Assembly: GCA_030592565.1 (NCBI GenBank)
Contig: JAUVIX010000047.1
Coordinates: 1-14,284 of the forward strand
Direction: 5' to 3'
DNA: 14,284 nucleotides
Source: Chlorobiota bacterium
GTDB lineage: Bacteria > Bacteroidota > Bacteroidia > Bacteroidales > JAADJA01
Each line of letters begins with the position of its first letter. Position 1 is the first letter of the stretch. The notes under the pieces were generated by a model that saw nothing but the letters and a program-made list of their open reading frames with translations, did not search any database and had not been told where the DNA came from. Position numbers and translations under genes: made by a program. Shown piece by piece: positions 1-8,335 of this stretch.

Positions 1-886
1 AGCTCAGTATGCACATAATATGTTTCATAATGCTGCAATCAATCCTGCCTTTGTCGGGAGTTTAAATGGGATTTGTGCTACCGGACTTGCCAGACAGCAG
101 TGGGTCGGGTTTAAAGATCAGAATGGTGATAAGATAGCACCGGAAACATATAGTATTTCTATTAATTCACCGATTAGTGTATTGCATGGAGGTATTGGAG
201 GTACAGTTTATAGCGATAAGCTTGGATTTTGGAATGAAATAGGCGTTTCTCTAAGTTATGCCTACAGGGTGGACGTTGGTATGGGAAACCTCGGAATTGG
301 TGTTAGGGTTGGATTTATTAACGGCAAAATTGATTTTTCAAAATTAATTGAGGGTGCACTTGACCCAGATGATCCTTTGCTTGCAGGAAAAGCTCAGGAA
401 AGTGATATGCTTCTTGATTTTGGATTTGGGTTACATTATTTTATTCCAAATAAATTTTATGTCGGACTATCATCTACAAGATTATCTGAATCATCATCAC
501 CTGGCGATACTCTGGCTTACAAAACAAAACGGCATTATTATTTTTCAGCAGGCTATATTTTTACATTTCAAAATAATCCTTCCTGGGAAATTGACCCTTC
601 AATATTGGTTAAATCAGATATAGCAAAAACACAAATTGACATTGCTGTATTGGTTAAATACAATAATAAAGTATGGGCTGGCGTTAGCTATAGCACAATT
701 AGAGTTGTTAACCCTTTGTCAATATTGGTTGGGCTTTCAATAAAGGATATAAAAATCGGGTATGCTTATACAATACCTTCATCAAATTTGGGAAGCAGCG
801 GAAGTCATGAAGTTATGGTTGGATACTGCTTTAAAATTGATATGGACAAAGGCAGAAGGAGTTATAAAAATACAAGGTTCTTATAG
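1..886 (+). CDS. porP: PorP/SprF-family T9SS outer-membrane protein (5' partial)
   Basis: This is an outer-membrane beta-barrel protein of the PorP/SprF family. The family works with the type IX secretion system, either in the outer-membrane part of the machine or as a partner that holds particular substrates at the surface. The open frame enters from the left edge at base 2 and reads AQYAHN before the first Met at base 20. That gives the family hallmark QYxxNxFxxxAxNPAFVGS, so the Met at 20 is not the true start. The signal peptide, probably about 20-30 residues, lies outside the window. The 294 visible residues alternate short polar and aromatic/glycine strands typical of a barrel, and end in a GSHEVMVGYCFKI-type last strand characteristic of the family. 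It lies 91 bp upstream of gldK, matching the porP-porK order known from Porphyromonas gingivalis. Several PorP paralogues usually occur per genome, so orthology to PorP itself is inferred from this synteny. Confidence 0.88.
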   Translation, partial: AQYAHNMFHNAAINPAFVGSLNGICATGLARQQWVGFKDQNGDKIAPETYSISINSPISVLHGGIGGTVYSDKLGFWNEIGVSLSYAYRVDVGMGNLGIGVRVGFINGKIDFSKLIEGALDPDDPLLAGKAQESDMLLDFGFGLHYFIPNKFYVGLSSTRLSESSSPGDTLAYKTKRHYYFSAGYIFTFQNNPSWEIDPSILVKSDIAKTQIDIAVLVKYNNKVWAGVSYSTIRVVNPLSILVGLSIKDIKIGYAYTIPSSNLGSSGSHEVMVGYCFKIDMDKGRRSYKNTRFL

Positions 887-977
887 TCAATTGAAACAAT
901 TTTAATAATATAAAGTAAAAACATAGGATAATTTGGGTAATGTAATTAAAGTTGATCAAAAAACATCACTATTAGAT

Positions 978-2342
978 ATGAAACGTATTCTTTTTTATTT
1001 GGCCGGTTTATTATTTTTAGGAAGCTGTGGTAGCTCAGGAAACGGGGAACTTACAGGCGTGCAAGACAGAAAACCTTTTTATCAACCTGATCCTTATGGA
1101 ATGGCATATATTCCAATGGGAAGTTTTACAATTGGAGTTGGTGAGGATGATATTGCATACACTAAAATTTTTAAACCAAAAACTGTGACGGTTAGTGCAT
1201 TCTACATGGATCAAACCGAAATTACTAATAACGAATACAGACAATTTGTTGAATGGGTTAGAGACTCTTTGGCAAGACAACTTCTTGGGGATGTTTTACA
1301 TGAAGATTTTCTTATTGAGGAGAATGCAAAAACAGGTGAAATGTATGACCCACCTTTCCTCAACTGGAACACCAAAATAGACTGGAATGGCGAAGAAGAG
1401 AAAGATGTTCTGGAAGAACTTTTTCTGCCGGAAAATGAAAGATTCTTTAGGAAAAAGGAAATTGACACCAGAAAGCTGAATTACAAGTATTACTGGGTTG
1501 ACCTAATGGCTGCCGCCAGGAAAGATTATTCGCAGGAAGGTGACCCAAAAACAGCTTCACTTGCAAATCGCCCGCAGGGCTTGCAGGACAGGTCTGTTTA
1601 TGTTAGAGAAGAAGAAATTAATATATATCCTGATACTTTAGTTTGGATTTATGATTACTCATATTCATTTAATGAACCTCTTACACAAAAATATTTTTGG
1701 CATCCGGCATACGACAATTATCCTGTTGTTGGTGTAAACTGGAAACAGGCAAAGGCATTTAGCGTGTGGAGAACCGAACGAAAAAATAGTTGGCTTGCAG
1801 GTAAAAAAGGACAGGCAAGCATTCATGACTATCGTTTGCCAACAGAGGCTGAATGGGAATGGGCAGCCAGAGGTGGTCACGATTTCAGTCCTTATCCATG
1901 GGGTGGACCATACACAAGAAATGATAAAGGATGTTTCCTTGCAAACTTTAAACCGCAGAGAGGTAATTATTCTGATGATGGCGGAATGACACCAATTATT
2001 GTAGCCCATTATCCTGCAAACGACTGGGGATTATATGATATGGCAGGAAACGTTGCTGAATGGACAGGAGATGCTTTTGATGAGTCTTCCTATAACTTCA
2101 CCTGGGATTTAAACCCAAACTATCAGTATAATGCTGAAGATGCTGATCCTCCTGTTTTGAAAAGAAAAGTGATTAGGGGCGGTTCCTGGAAAGATATTGG
2201 TAACTTCCTTCAGGTTTCAAGCAGAACCTATGAATTTCAGGATACTGCTAAATCTTACATTGGGTTTAGATGTATCCAACCATTCCTGGGAAGACAAAAA
2301 GATGATAATCCGGCTAAAGCATCACATATTTATAAGAAGTAA
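978..2342 (+). CDS. gldK: T9SS ring lipoprotein GldK/PorK
   Basis: GldK (PorK) is an outer-membrane-anchored periplasmic lipoprotein that builds the large GldK/GldN ring of the type IX secretion system. The protein has 454 residues from the ATG at 978. It begins MKRILFYLAGLLFLGSC, a lipoprotein signal peptide with lipobox LGSC and the lipidated Cys at residue 17. The rest is an FGE-sulfatase (formylglycine-generating-enzyme-like) fold: an opening YIPMGSFTIG stretch, RLPTEAEWEWAARGG at 286-300, GNVAEW at 357-362, RGGSW at 400-404 and GFRC at 429-432. In this family the fold is structural, not catalytic. A TTG codon at 933 is in frame and would add 15 residues, but these would bury the signal peptide, so the ATG is preferred. 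The gene is followed 50 bp later by gldL, probably in the same transcript. Confidence 0.95.
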   Translation: MKRILFYLAGLLFLGSCGSSGNGELTGVQDRKPFYQPDPYGMAYIPMGSFTIGVGEDDIAYTKIFKPKTVTVSAFYMDQTEITNNEYRQFVEWVRDSLARQLLGDVLHEDFLIEENAKTGEMYDPPFLNWNTKIDWNGEEEKDVLEELFLPENERFFRKKEIDTRKLNYKYYWVDLMAAARKDYSQEGDPKTASLANRPQGLQDRSVYVREEEINIYPDTLVWIYDYSYSFNEPLTQKYFWHPAYDNYPVVGVNWKQAKAFSVWRTERKNSWLAGKKGQASIHDYRLPTEAEWEWAARGGHDFSPYPWGGPYTRNDKGCFLANFKPQRGNYSDDGGMTPIIVAHYPANDWGLYDMAGNVAEWTGDAFDESSYNFTWDLNPNYQYNAEDADPPVLKRKVIRGGSWKDIGNFLQVSSRTYEFQDTAKSYIGFRCIQPFLGRQKDDNPAKASHIYKK

Positions 2343-2392
2343 TAATAAAACCAATTTTTTAATCATAAATAATAATTCAATATTAAATTGTT

Positions 2393-3568
2393 ATGGGAAT
2401 TGCGAATATAGTTAAAAGTAAGGGATTTAAGAATTTTATGGCCAAGTTGTATGGCATTGGAGCTTCTGTGGTTATTCTTGGAGCCCTATTTAAAATTAAC
2501 CATTATCCGGGAGCCGATTATATGCTTATGGCAGGTCTCGGTACGGAGGCTATTATATTTTTTTTTTCTGCGTTTGAACCTCCACATATAGATCCTGACT
2601 GGAGTATGGTTTATCCTGAACTTGCAGGAATGTACCACGGAATATCAGATGATATTGAAGATGACATTAGTTCAAGGAAAGGACTTACTGAAGATCTTGA
2701 TGGTATGCTTGCAGATGCTAAAGTCGGCCCAGAATTAATTGGTAGTTTGGGAATAGGATTAAACAAACTTAGTGAAAGTGCAAATAAACTGAATGACATT
2801 TCAGATGCGGCAGATATGACAAACAAATTTACTGAAAAAGTAAAGACTGCGTCAGATAATGTTGAAATACTTTCAGAGACATACAACAAGCAATCTAAAA
2901 CAATAAACAAAGAAATCTCAGCTTCTGAGGAGCATTTAAACTCATTAAACGCTGCTTCAACATCAGCTGACGGGCTTTCTGATGTGTATTCTCAGGCGTC
3001 AGAATCTCTTAAAAGTAACTTATCAGCAACAAGTGATTTTGACAATAGTGTAAAAGCTGCTTCCGATTCAGCAAAAGTACTTGCTGAAAACTATACAAAA
3101 TCAGCGGAAGTTTTATCAAAATCAGCAGATGCACTTGACTTTTCAAGTCTGAAAGAAAATGATTATAGTAATCAGTTAAATAAAATTTCACAAAATCTTT
3201 CTTCACTTAATGCTACCTACGAGATGCAACTTCAGAATTCAAAAGTACAAGCTGAATCTTCAGGTAAGCTAAATGATACTATAAATCAATTTGTTTCAAG
3301 TATGGATAGTTCGATTGATAATACTGCAAAATATCAGGATAATCTTGTAGCTTTGAATGCTATTTTTGAAAATCAAATGAAAGGAACTTCTGATCAGGTT
3401 GCAACAACAGCAAAACTGAAGGAGACATTAGATGGCTTCCTGGAAAAGCTAAATGAATCGGCTGATAAGACTGTTACGTATAATAATGAGCTTGACAATC
3501 TTGCCAAAAAAGTTGCTGCGCTAAATACTGTTTACGGAAATATGCTTTCAGCAATGAATGTTAAATAA
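2393..3568 (+). CDS. gldL: T9SS motor stator GldL/PorL with extended coiled-coil tail
   Basis: GldL (PorL) is the inner-membrane stator of the T9SS motor; five copies surround two GldM helices and convert proton flow into rotation. The first 65 residues form two membrane helices joined by the conserved FKxxHxPGA turn (K34, H37), with a buried Glu at residue 52 in helix 2 (GLGTEAIIFFFSAFEPP). As I recall Flavobacterium johnsoniae GldL, K34, H37 and E52 match its functionally important K27, H30 and E49. Residues from about 80 to 391 are a cytoplasmic, Ser/Ala/Asn/Lys-rich predicted coiled coil. At 391 residues the protein is clearly longer than F. johnsoniae GldL (about 215) and P. gingivalis PorL (about 309). 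The extra length lies in the tail, which contains six Leu-x3-aromatic repeats. A run of ten T falls inside helix 2. The gene sits 53 bp before gldM. Confidence 0.95.
   Translation: MGIANIVKSKGFKNFMAKLYGIGASVVILGALFKINHYPGADYMLMAGLGTEAIIFFFSAFEPPHIDPDWSMVYPELAGMYHGISDDIEDDISSRKGLTEDLDGMLADAKVGPELIGSLGIGLNKLSESANKLNDISDAADMTNKFTEKVKTASDNVEILSETYNKQSKTINKEISASEEHLNSLNAASTSADGLSDVYSQASESLKSNLSATSDFDNSVKAASDSAKVLAENYTKSAEVLSKSADALDFSSLKENDYSNQLNKISQNLSSLNATYEMQLQNSKVQAESSGKLNDTINQFVSSMDSSIDNTAKYQDNLVALNAIFENQMKGTSDQVATTAKLKETLDGFLEKLNESADKTVTYNNELDNLAKKVAALNTVYGNMLSAMNVK
2870..3535 (+). repeat. Protein-level heptad-phased Leu-x3-Tyr/Phe repeats in the GldL tail
   Basis: Six degenerate copies of a motif reading roughly A/N-x-L-S/N-x-x-Y-x-x-Q/M/S occur in the GldL cytoplasmic tail. 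The aromatic residue is at 164, 199, 234, 276, 325 and 381, and a Leu always lies four residues earlier (160, 195, 230, 272, 321, 377). Spacings are 35, 35, 42, 49 and 56 residues, all multiples of seven. That is the signature of one continuous heptad register extended in whole heptads. The repeats are visible in the protein and are not obvious as DNA repeats. The last copies (LNATYEMQL, LNAIFENQM, LNTVYGNML) are the most alike. Confidence 0.8.
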
Positions 3569-3621
3569 AATAATTAGTTTGCTAAAACCCAAATCTCAAA
3601 AATTAATAATCGAATTAAATA

Positions 3622-5229
3622 ATGGCAGGATATAAGGAAACCCCCCGGCAAAAAATGATAGCCATGATGTATCTGGTGCTAACAGCACTTTTGGCTCTCA
3701 ACGTGTCGAAACAGATTCTTGATGCTTTCCTTGTGGTGAACGAAAGTATGGAGATAACTACTGAGAACTTTTCACAAAAAATAGATGAAACATATGCCAA
3801 GTTTAATGAGCAATATGCCTTAAATCCTGAAAAGGTTGGAAAATACTGGGATAATGCAAAAGAGGTGCATAGTTTGACTAACAGTATGATACAGTATCTT
3901 GACACCATAAAAACTACCGTTATTGCCAAAACAGAAGGTATCCCCAAAAGTGTTGCAGATACTATAAAATTGATTGATGTAGATAAAAAGGATAATTTTA
4001 CTATACCAACCAATTATTTTATTGGTGGTGAAATAAAAAAGGGAGTAGCTTTTGATTTAAAAGATAGTATAATCAATTTCAGGCAAAAAGCTTTGAGTTT
4101 TATTAAAGAGGAGGATAGGCCAACTTTTGACGCTAAACTCGGCCTTATAACAGACGGTGATTATCGTGATGCTGACAAGCAAGCACAAACCTGGGAGCAA
4201 CATAATTTCTATCATACAATTTTGGCAGCCGATGTAGTACTGTTAAACAAATTTAAGGCTGAAATTTACAATGTTGAAGCGGATATTATCAATTATCTTT
4301 TTTCTTCTATTTCGGCACAGGATTTTAAAATTTCTGATGTTGCTGCTAAAGTAATACCTGAAAGTAAATATGTTTTTCAGGGTGAAGATTATGCAGCCGA
4401 GATACTTGTTGCAGCTGTTGACAACACTCAAAATCCGGAAGTGTATATTCTTGAAGGTGCTGATACACTGAAAGAGGCTGATATCGATAGGGCAAAAAAA
4501 TATATGGGAGAAGCAGGAGTTGTAAAACTTGAGCTTCCGGCTAATAGCATTGGTGAAAAAAAATATGCCGGACTTATTAAGCTAATGACGCCAATGGGAA
4601 TCCCAAGATATTATGGATTCAAAAGTAATTATATTGTTGCCGAACCTTCTGCTACAATTTCACCAATAAAAATGAATGTCTTCTATCGCGGTGTTGATAA
4701 CCCTGTTGCTATTTCAGCTTCAGGAAAATCAGATGCTCAGTTACAACCTGCAATTACCGCCGGAAGTCTATCAAGAAGTTCTGAAGGTGGTTGGATTGTT
4801 AAAAATATTCCAAATAATGCCAATACAGTTATAATTAAAGTTTATGCTGACGATCCTAGTGGGAAAAAATTTATGGGTGAACATGAGTTCAGAATTAAAC
4901 GTTTGCCTGACCCGATTGCTAAGGTGCCGGGAACAACAAGTGGGAAAATTGCAAAAAACCAAATGCTTGCAAATGCCTTTTTAATGTGTAGGTTACCCGA
5001 ATCTACTGACTTTGAATACCCCTTTAAAGTAACCGCTTTCACTATGATTGTGCCTTCTGGTGGTGGTTATGTTAACCCTGAAAAATCAACTAGTCAAATG
5101 TTCACAGATAAGATGAAGAAGTTAATCAAGGGAGCAAAAAGGGGAGATATAATTATTTTCAGGGATGTTAAAGTTAAAGGTCCGGAAGGTCCGAGAAAAA
5201 TTGAATCTATTACTGTTGAAATTAAATAA
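3622..5229 (+). CDS. gldM: T9SS motor rotor/shaft GldM/PorM
   Basis: GldM (PorM) is a single-pass inner-membrane protein whose dimeric helix turns inside the GldL ring. Its long periplasmic part carries the motion to the GldK/GldN ring. The 535 residues are close to the usual length of about 510-520. The N-terminus MAGYKETPRQKMIAMMYLVL is the family signature, with a membrane helix at about residues 12-33. Arg9 and Tyr17 are the positions thought to face the GldL glutamate network. The remainder is periplasmic: an all-helical D1 domain first (about 40-220), then beta-rich domains ending in a GDIIIFRDVKVKGPEGPRKI-like C-terminal segment, which in the family contacts the outer ring. There is no cleavable signal peptide, as expected for a signal-anchor protein. 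It starts 53 bp after gldL and ends 17 bp before gldN, so it is almost certainly co-transcribed with both. Confidence 0.97.
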   Translation: MAGYKETPRQKMIAMMYLVLTALLALNVSKQILDAFLVVNESMEITTENFSQKIDETYAKFNEQYALNPEKVGKYWDNAKEVHSLTNSMIQYLDTIKTTVIAKTEGIPKSVADTIKLIDVDKKDNFTIPTNYFIGGEIKKGVAFDLKDSIINFRQKALSFIKEEDRPTFDAKLGLITDGDYRDADKQAQTWEQHNFYHTILAADVVLLNKFKAEIYNVEADIINYLFSSISAQDFKISDVAAKVIPESKYVFQGEDYAAEILVAAVDNTQNPEVYILEGADTLKEADIDRAKKYMGEAGVVKLELPANSIGEKKYAGLIKLMTPMGIPRYYGFKSNYIVAEPSATISPIKMNVFYRGVDNPVAISASGKSDAQLQPAITAGSLSRSSEGGWIVKNIPNNANTVIIKVYADDPSGKKFMGEHEFRIKRLPDPIAKVPGTTSGKIAKNQMLANAFLMCRLPESTDFEYPFKVTAFTMIVPSGGGYVNPEKSTSQMFTDKMKKLIKGAKRGDIIIFRDVKVKGPEGPRKIESITVEIK

Positions 5230-5246
5230 AATTAAATACTATCGGT

Positions 5247-6104
5247 ATGAAATCAAAAGTTAATTTTTTAGTACTACTGGGACTACTTCTTGGAATGGCA
5301 TATACATCAGATGCTCAGATTCTTGATAGTCCACGCGATGGTGTTTTTGATGAGATAAACTTGCCGGATAAAAAACCTCTTTCATATTACCCTGTCAGAG
5401 AAGCTGATGTGGTATGGAGAAAAAGGATCTGGCGTATTATTGATCTTCGTCAAAAAATGAACCAACCCTTCTATTATCCTGAAACCAGGCAAAAAGGAAT
5501 GAAAAATTTCATGACTGTCCTTATGGATGCTCTTAGAGAAGGAACAATTACCGCCTATGACGCAACAAATGATGACCAGTTTCTGATTCCTATGACCTAT
5601 CAGGAAATAGAGAATAAACTTACATCAACTGACACTATTCCTATTTATGATCCTAATAATCCTGATATCATTTTAAAATACGAAGTTTCCCAAAAGGATT
5701 TTGACCCTTCAACGGTTGATAGAATAAAACTAAAAGAGGATTGGTTTTTTGATAAGCAAAGGTCTGTTATGGATGTCAGAATACTTGGTATTTGTCCAGT
5801 GCAAACACTTAATGACGAACAAACCGGAAATTTTATCGGTTTTGTAAATCTGTTTTGGATATATTTCCCTGAAGCAAGACCTATTTTTGCTAAGTCAATT
5901 GTTTTTAACAGACAAAATAGTGCAATGAACCGTACATATGATGAGCTGTTTATGAACCGATTGTTTAGTAGTTATATTTACAAAGATGACAATGTGTATG
6001 GCAGAGACATATCAGATTATGCTTTAGGCATGGATGCTCTTCTGGAGGCCCAGAGAATTAAAGGCGAAATTTCCGAATTCGAGAACGAACTTTGGGATTA
6101 CTAA
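5247..6104 (+). CDS. gldN: T9SS ring protein GldN/PorN
   Basis: GldN (PorN) is the periplasmic partner of GldK; together they form the ring under the outer membrane to which GldM docks. The 285-residue protein has a signal peptide (MKSKVNFLVLLGLLLGMAYT, likely cleaved after SDA at about residue 23). The mature region carries the conserved YYPVREADVVWRKRIWRIID segment at about residues 47-66, followed by LRQKMNQPFYYP, and then a KEDWFFDKQRSVMDVRILGI block and WIYFPEAR further on, all typical of this family. The ending ELFMNRLFSSYIYKDDNVYG also matches family members. Length is near the usual 280-310. It is the last gene of the gldKLMN cluster, 17 bp after gldM, and is followed within 20 bp by an intrinsic terminator. 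Confidence 0.95.
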   Translation: MKSKVNFLVLLGLLLGMAYTSDAQILDSPRDGVFDEINLPDKKPLSYYPVREADVVWRKRIWRIIDLRQKMNQPFYYPETRQKGMKNFMTVLMDALREGTITAYDATNDDQFLIPMTYQEIENKLTSTDTIPIYDPNNPDIILKYEVSQKDFDPSTVDRIKLKEDWFFDKQRSVMDVRILGICPVQTLNDEQTGNFIGFVNLFWIYFPEARPIFAKSIVFNRQNSAMNRTYDELFMNRLFSSYIYKDDNVYGRDISDYALGMDALLEAQRIKGEISEFENELWDY

Positions 6105-6123
6105 AATGTATTCGTTATAGAAG

Positions 6124-6152
6124 AAACTCTCCAGACCGGGGAGTTTTTTTTT
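6124..6152 (+). terminator. Intrinsic terminator after gldN
   Basis: The sequence AAACTCTCC (6124-6132), loop AGACC, GGGGAGTTT (6138-6146) forms a nine-pair stem with one G-U pair, and its 3' arm runs into nine consecutive T (6144-6152). It lies 19 bp after the gldN stop codon and is placed to end the porP-gldN transcript before recG. Confidence 0.9.
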
Positions 6153-6165
6153 GCCCTGTTTTTCG

Positions 6166-6173
6166 TACTTTTG
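6166..6173 (+). promoter_or_regulatory. Candidate -7 promoter element for recG
   Basis: TACTTTTG matches the Bacteroidota -7 consensus TAnnTTTG exactly. It lies 14 bp after the T-tract of the gldN terminator and 18 bp before the recG ATG, so the transcript leader would be very short. No clear TTTG -33 element is present at the usual distance of about 20 bp, where only a T-run is found. The location between a terminator and a start codon is the best support. Confidence 0.5.
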
Positions 6174-6191
6174 CTTTTTAATTCCAAATGA

Positions 6192-8300
6192 ATGAAGACT
6201 GTAACTATTTTCGACACTCCAATTGAATATCTCAAAGGTGTAGGACCGGTAAGGGCTGATATCCTGAAAAAGGAACTGAAAATATTTACATTTAATCACC
6301 TTCTTCACTATTTTCCTTTCAGATATGTTGACAGAAGCAAATTTTATAAAGTTACCGAGGTAAATAACGATTCTACCTATTTTCAAATTAAAGGTAAAAT
6401 CATTGATATGCACAAAGTCGGACAGGGTAGGAGTCAGCGTCTTGTTGCCACACTTTGGGATGAAACCGGTAATATTGAACTTGTGTGGTTTAAAGGAATA
6501 AAATGGATTGTCGACAAAATTAAATCCGATAAGGAGTATATTGTTTTTGGTAAGCCAAATTACTTCAATGGCAGATACAATATCCCACATCCGGAAATTG
6601 AAGAGGTTGGCGCAACTAAAATTGATTTGGGTGAACAATTACAACCCTTTTATTTCTCAACCGAAAAGTTAAAATCAAAAGGCCTTGATAGTAAAGGCAT
6701 TAGTAAAATAATGAAAAATCTGATGCCTGTTATCCAAGGACATCTAAACGAAACATTAACTCCTGAAATAATCAACAACCTAAAATTGATTACAAGGGAA
6801 GATGCTTTAATAAATATTCATTTTCCGAAGAATCAGCAAATACTTCAAAGAGCCAGTGCAAGACTTAAGTTTGAAGAATTATTTTTTATTCAGTTAACAC
6901 TTCTTGAATTAAAAATAATTCGCACCGAAAAAGTTAAAGGTCATATTTTTTCTGTAGTTGGTACTTACTTCAACGACTTTTATCATAAAAACCTGCCTTT
7001 TGAGCTTACCGGAGCACAAAAGAAAGTTACAAAGGAGATACGTGCGGATTTGGGATTGGGAAAACAGATGAACAGGCTTTTGCAGGGAGATGTGGGAAGC
7101 GGGAAGACATTGGTTGCATTGATGAATATGTTAATTGCTGTTGATAACGGTTACCAGGCTTGTATGATGGCTCCAACCGAAATTCTTTCAGTTCAGCATT
7201 TCAATTCTATCTCAAAATTTTTGCAGGGACTCAATATTAACGTTAGGTTACTTACAGGCTCAACAAAAACGGCAGAGCGTAAAATTATTCACGAAGAGCT
7301 GCTAAACGGAGAATTACCATTACTTGTTGGAACACATGCCCTTATTGAAGACAAAGTGAAGTTTAAAAACCTCGGGCTCGTAGTTATTGATGAGCAGCAT
7401 CGTTTCGGAGTTGCACAAAGAGCCAAATTATGGAGAAAAAACATTATTCCACCGCATATTCTGGTTATGACGGCAACACCTATCCCCAGGACACTTGCAA
7501 TGACCTTTTACGGTGACCTTGATGTATCGGTTATAGATGAAATGCCTCCCGGAAGAAAACCAATAAAGACTGTTCACTTTTATGATAAGGACAGGCTTAA
7601 GGTTTTTGGGTTTATGAAAAAACAGATAAAAGAGGGTAGGCAAATTTATGTTGTTTATCCCTTAATCAATGAATCTGAAAAACTCGACCTTAAAGATTTG
7701 ATGGATGGCTATGAAAGCATAAGCCGTGAATTTCCCCTTCCTAAATATGCAATAAGTATGGTACATGGCCAGCTAAGCAGTAAAGAAAAGGATTATGAAA
7801 TGCAACGATTTGTTAAAGGGGAAACACAGATAATGGTGGCAACTACCGTTATAGAAGTTGGTGTTGACATTCCGAATGCAACGGTTATGATAATTGAAAA
7901 TGCAGAGCGATTCGGGCTGTCGCAATTACATCAGCTACGCGGACGAGTCGGACGAGGTGGTAGCCAGTCATTTTGTATTTTGATGACAAAAGACAAGCTC
8001 ACAAACGATGGGTGGCAGCGTATAAAAACGATGGTAAGTACAACCGACGGATTTATAATCTCCGAAGCCGACTTGAGGCTAAGGGGACCCGGGGATTTGA
8101 GGGGAACCCAGCAAAGTGGAATTATTGACCTTAAAATAGCAGACCTCATAAAGGATGAAAAAATTCTGCAATATGCAAGGACTACAGCAATAAAGCTTCT
8201 TAAAAAAGATCCTCATCTGAATAATAAAGAAAATAGAGTTCTCCGTAAACAGTTAGCCTATTTGAATAAAAACAGAATTGACTGGAGCAGGATAAGTTAA
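6192..8300 (+). CDS. recG: ATP-dependent DNA helicase RecG
   Basis: RecG is a cytoplasmic superfamily 2 DNA translocase that reverses stalled replication forks and processes branched DNA and R-loops. The 702-residue protein matches the usual length of about 690-700. The N-terminal part contains a helix-hairpin-like LKGVGPVRADIL segment (14-25) and the OB-fold wedge domain (about 60-155) that splits branched DNA. The motor follows: Walker A GDVGSGKT at 299-306, DEQH box at 400-403, TATPIPRT at 427-434 and motif VI QLRGRVGRG at 581-589. The C-terminal region has LRLRGPGDLRGTQQSG, typical of RecG. All motor motifs are intact. The ATG at 6192 is used; an ATG at 6188 is out of frame and soon closed. 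It begins a new unit after the gldN terminator, and pheT follows by 35 bp. Confidence 0.98.
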   Translation: MKTVTIFDTPIEYLKGVGPVRADILKKELKIFTFNHLLHYFPFRYVDRSKFYKVTEVNNDSTYFQIKGKIIDMHKVGQGRSQRLVATLWDETGNIELVWFKGIKWIVDKIKSDKEYIVFGKPNYFNGRYNIPHPEIEEVGATKIDLGEQLQPFYFSTEKLKSKGLDSKGISKIMKNLMPVIQGHLNETLTPEIINNLKLITREDALINIHFPKNQQILQRASARLKFEELFFIQLTLLELKIIRTEKVKGHIFSVVGTYFNDFYHKNLPFELTGAQKKVTKEIRADLGLGKQMNRLLQGDVGSGKTLVALMNMLIAVDNGYQACMMAPTEILSVQHFNSISKFLQGLNINVRLLTGSTKTAERKIIHEELLNGELPLLVGTHALIEDKVKFKNLGLVVIDEQHRFGVAQRAKLWRKNIIPPHILVMTATPIPRTLAMTFYGDLDVSVIDEMPPGRKPIKTVHFYDKDRLKVFGFMKKQIKEGRQIYVVYPLINESEKLDLKDLMDGYESISREFPLPKYAISMVHGQLSSKEKDYEMQRFVKGETQIMVATTVIEVGVDIPNATVMIIENAERFGLSQLHQLRGRVGRGGSQSFCILMTKDKLTNDGWQRIKTMVSTTDGFIISEADLRLRGPGDLRGTQQSGIIDLKIADLIKDEKILQYARTTAIKLLKKDPHLNNKENRVLRKQLAYLNKNRIDWSRIS

Positions 8301-8307
8301 TAAATCT

Positions 8308-8315
8308 TACATTTG
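8308..8315 (+). promoter_or_regulatory. Candidate -7 promoter element for pheT
   Basis: TACATTTG matches the Bacteroidota -7 consensus TAnnTTTG exactly. It sits in the 35-bp gap between the recG stop codon and the pheT ATG, 20 bp before the ATG. A -33 TTTG at the standard spacing is missing (a TTG at 8278-8280 is about 27 bp away, too far). It may drive pheT independently of recG. Confidence 0.45.
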
Positions 8316-8335
8316 CAGTTTCAAAATTTTTAAAA

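Noticed and set aside
921..940. Possible promoter TAATTTGG upstream of gldK
   Set aside because: It mismatches the TAnnTTTG consensus in the TTTG half and has no -33 partner, so it is not strong enough to list.
2830..3568. Resemblance of the GldL tail to chemotaxis-receptor signalling coiled coils
   Set aside because: Both are Ser/Ala/Glu-rich heptad proteins, but I see no conserved receptor hairpin-tip motif; compositional similarity is enough to explain it.
3574..3581. TTAGTTTG before gldM as a possible internal promoter
   Set aside because: It has one mismatch at a key position (second base T instead of A) and no -33 element; the gldL-gldM gap fits simple co-transcription.
3615..4013. 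A 132-codon minus-strand open frame opposite the gldM start
   Set aside because: It lies fully against the conserved N-terminal coding region of gldM and has no family resemblance or upstream signal.
6188..6190. Alternative recG start at the overlapping ATG
   Set aside because: It is out of frame with RecG and meets a stop codon after about a dozen codons.
6024..6638. A 204-codon minus-strand open frame across the gldN end and recG start
   Set aside because: It overlaps two well-identified genes and the terminator, has no recognisable domain, and its composition is that of a reverse-strand shadow in AT-rich DNA.
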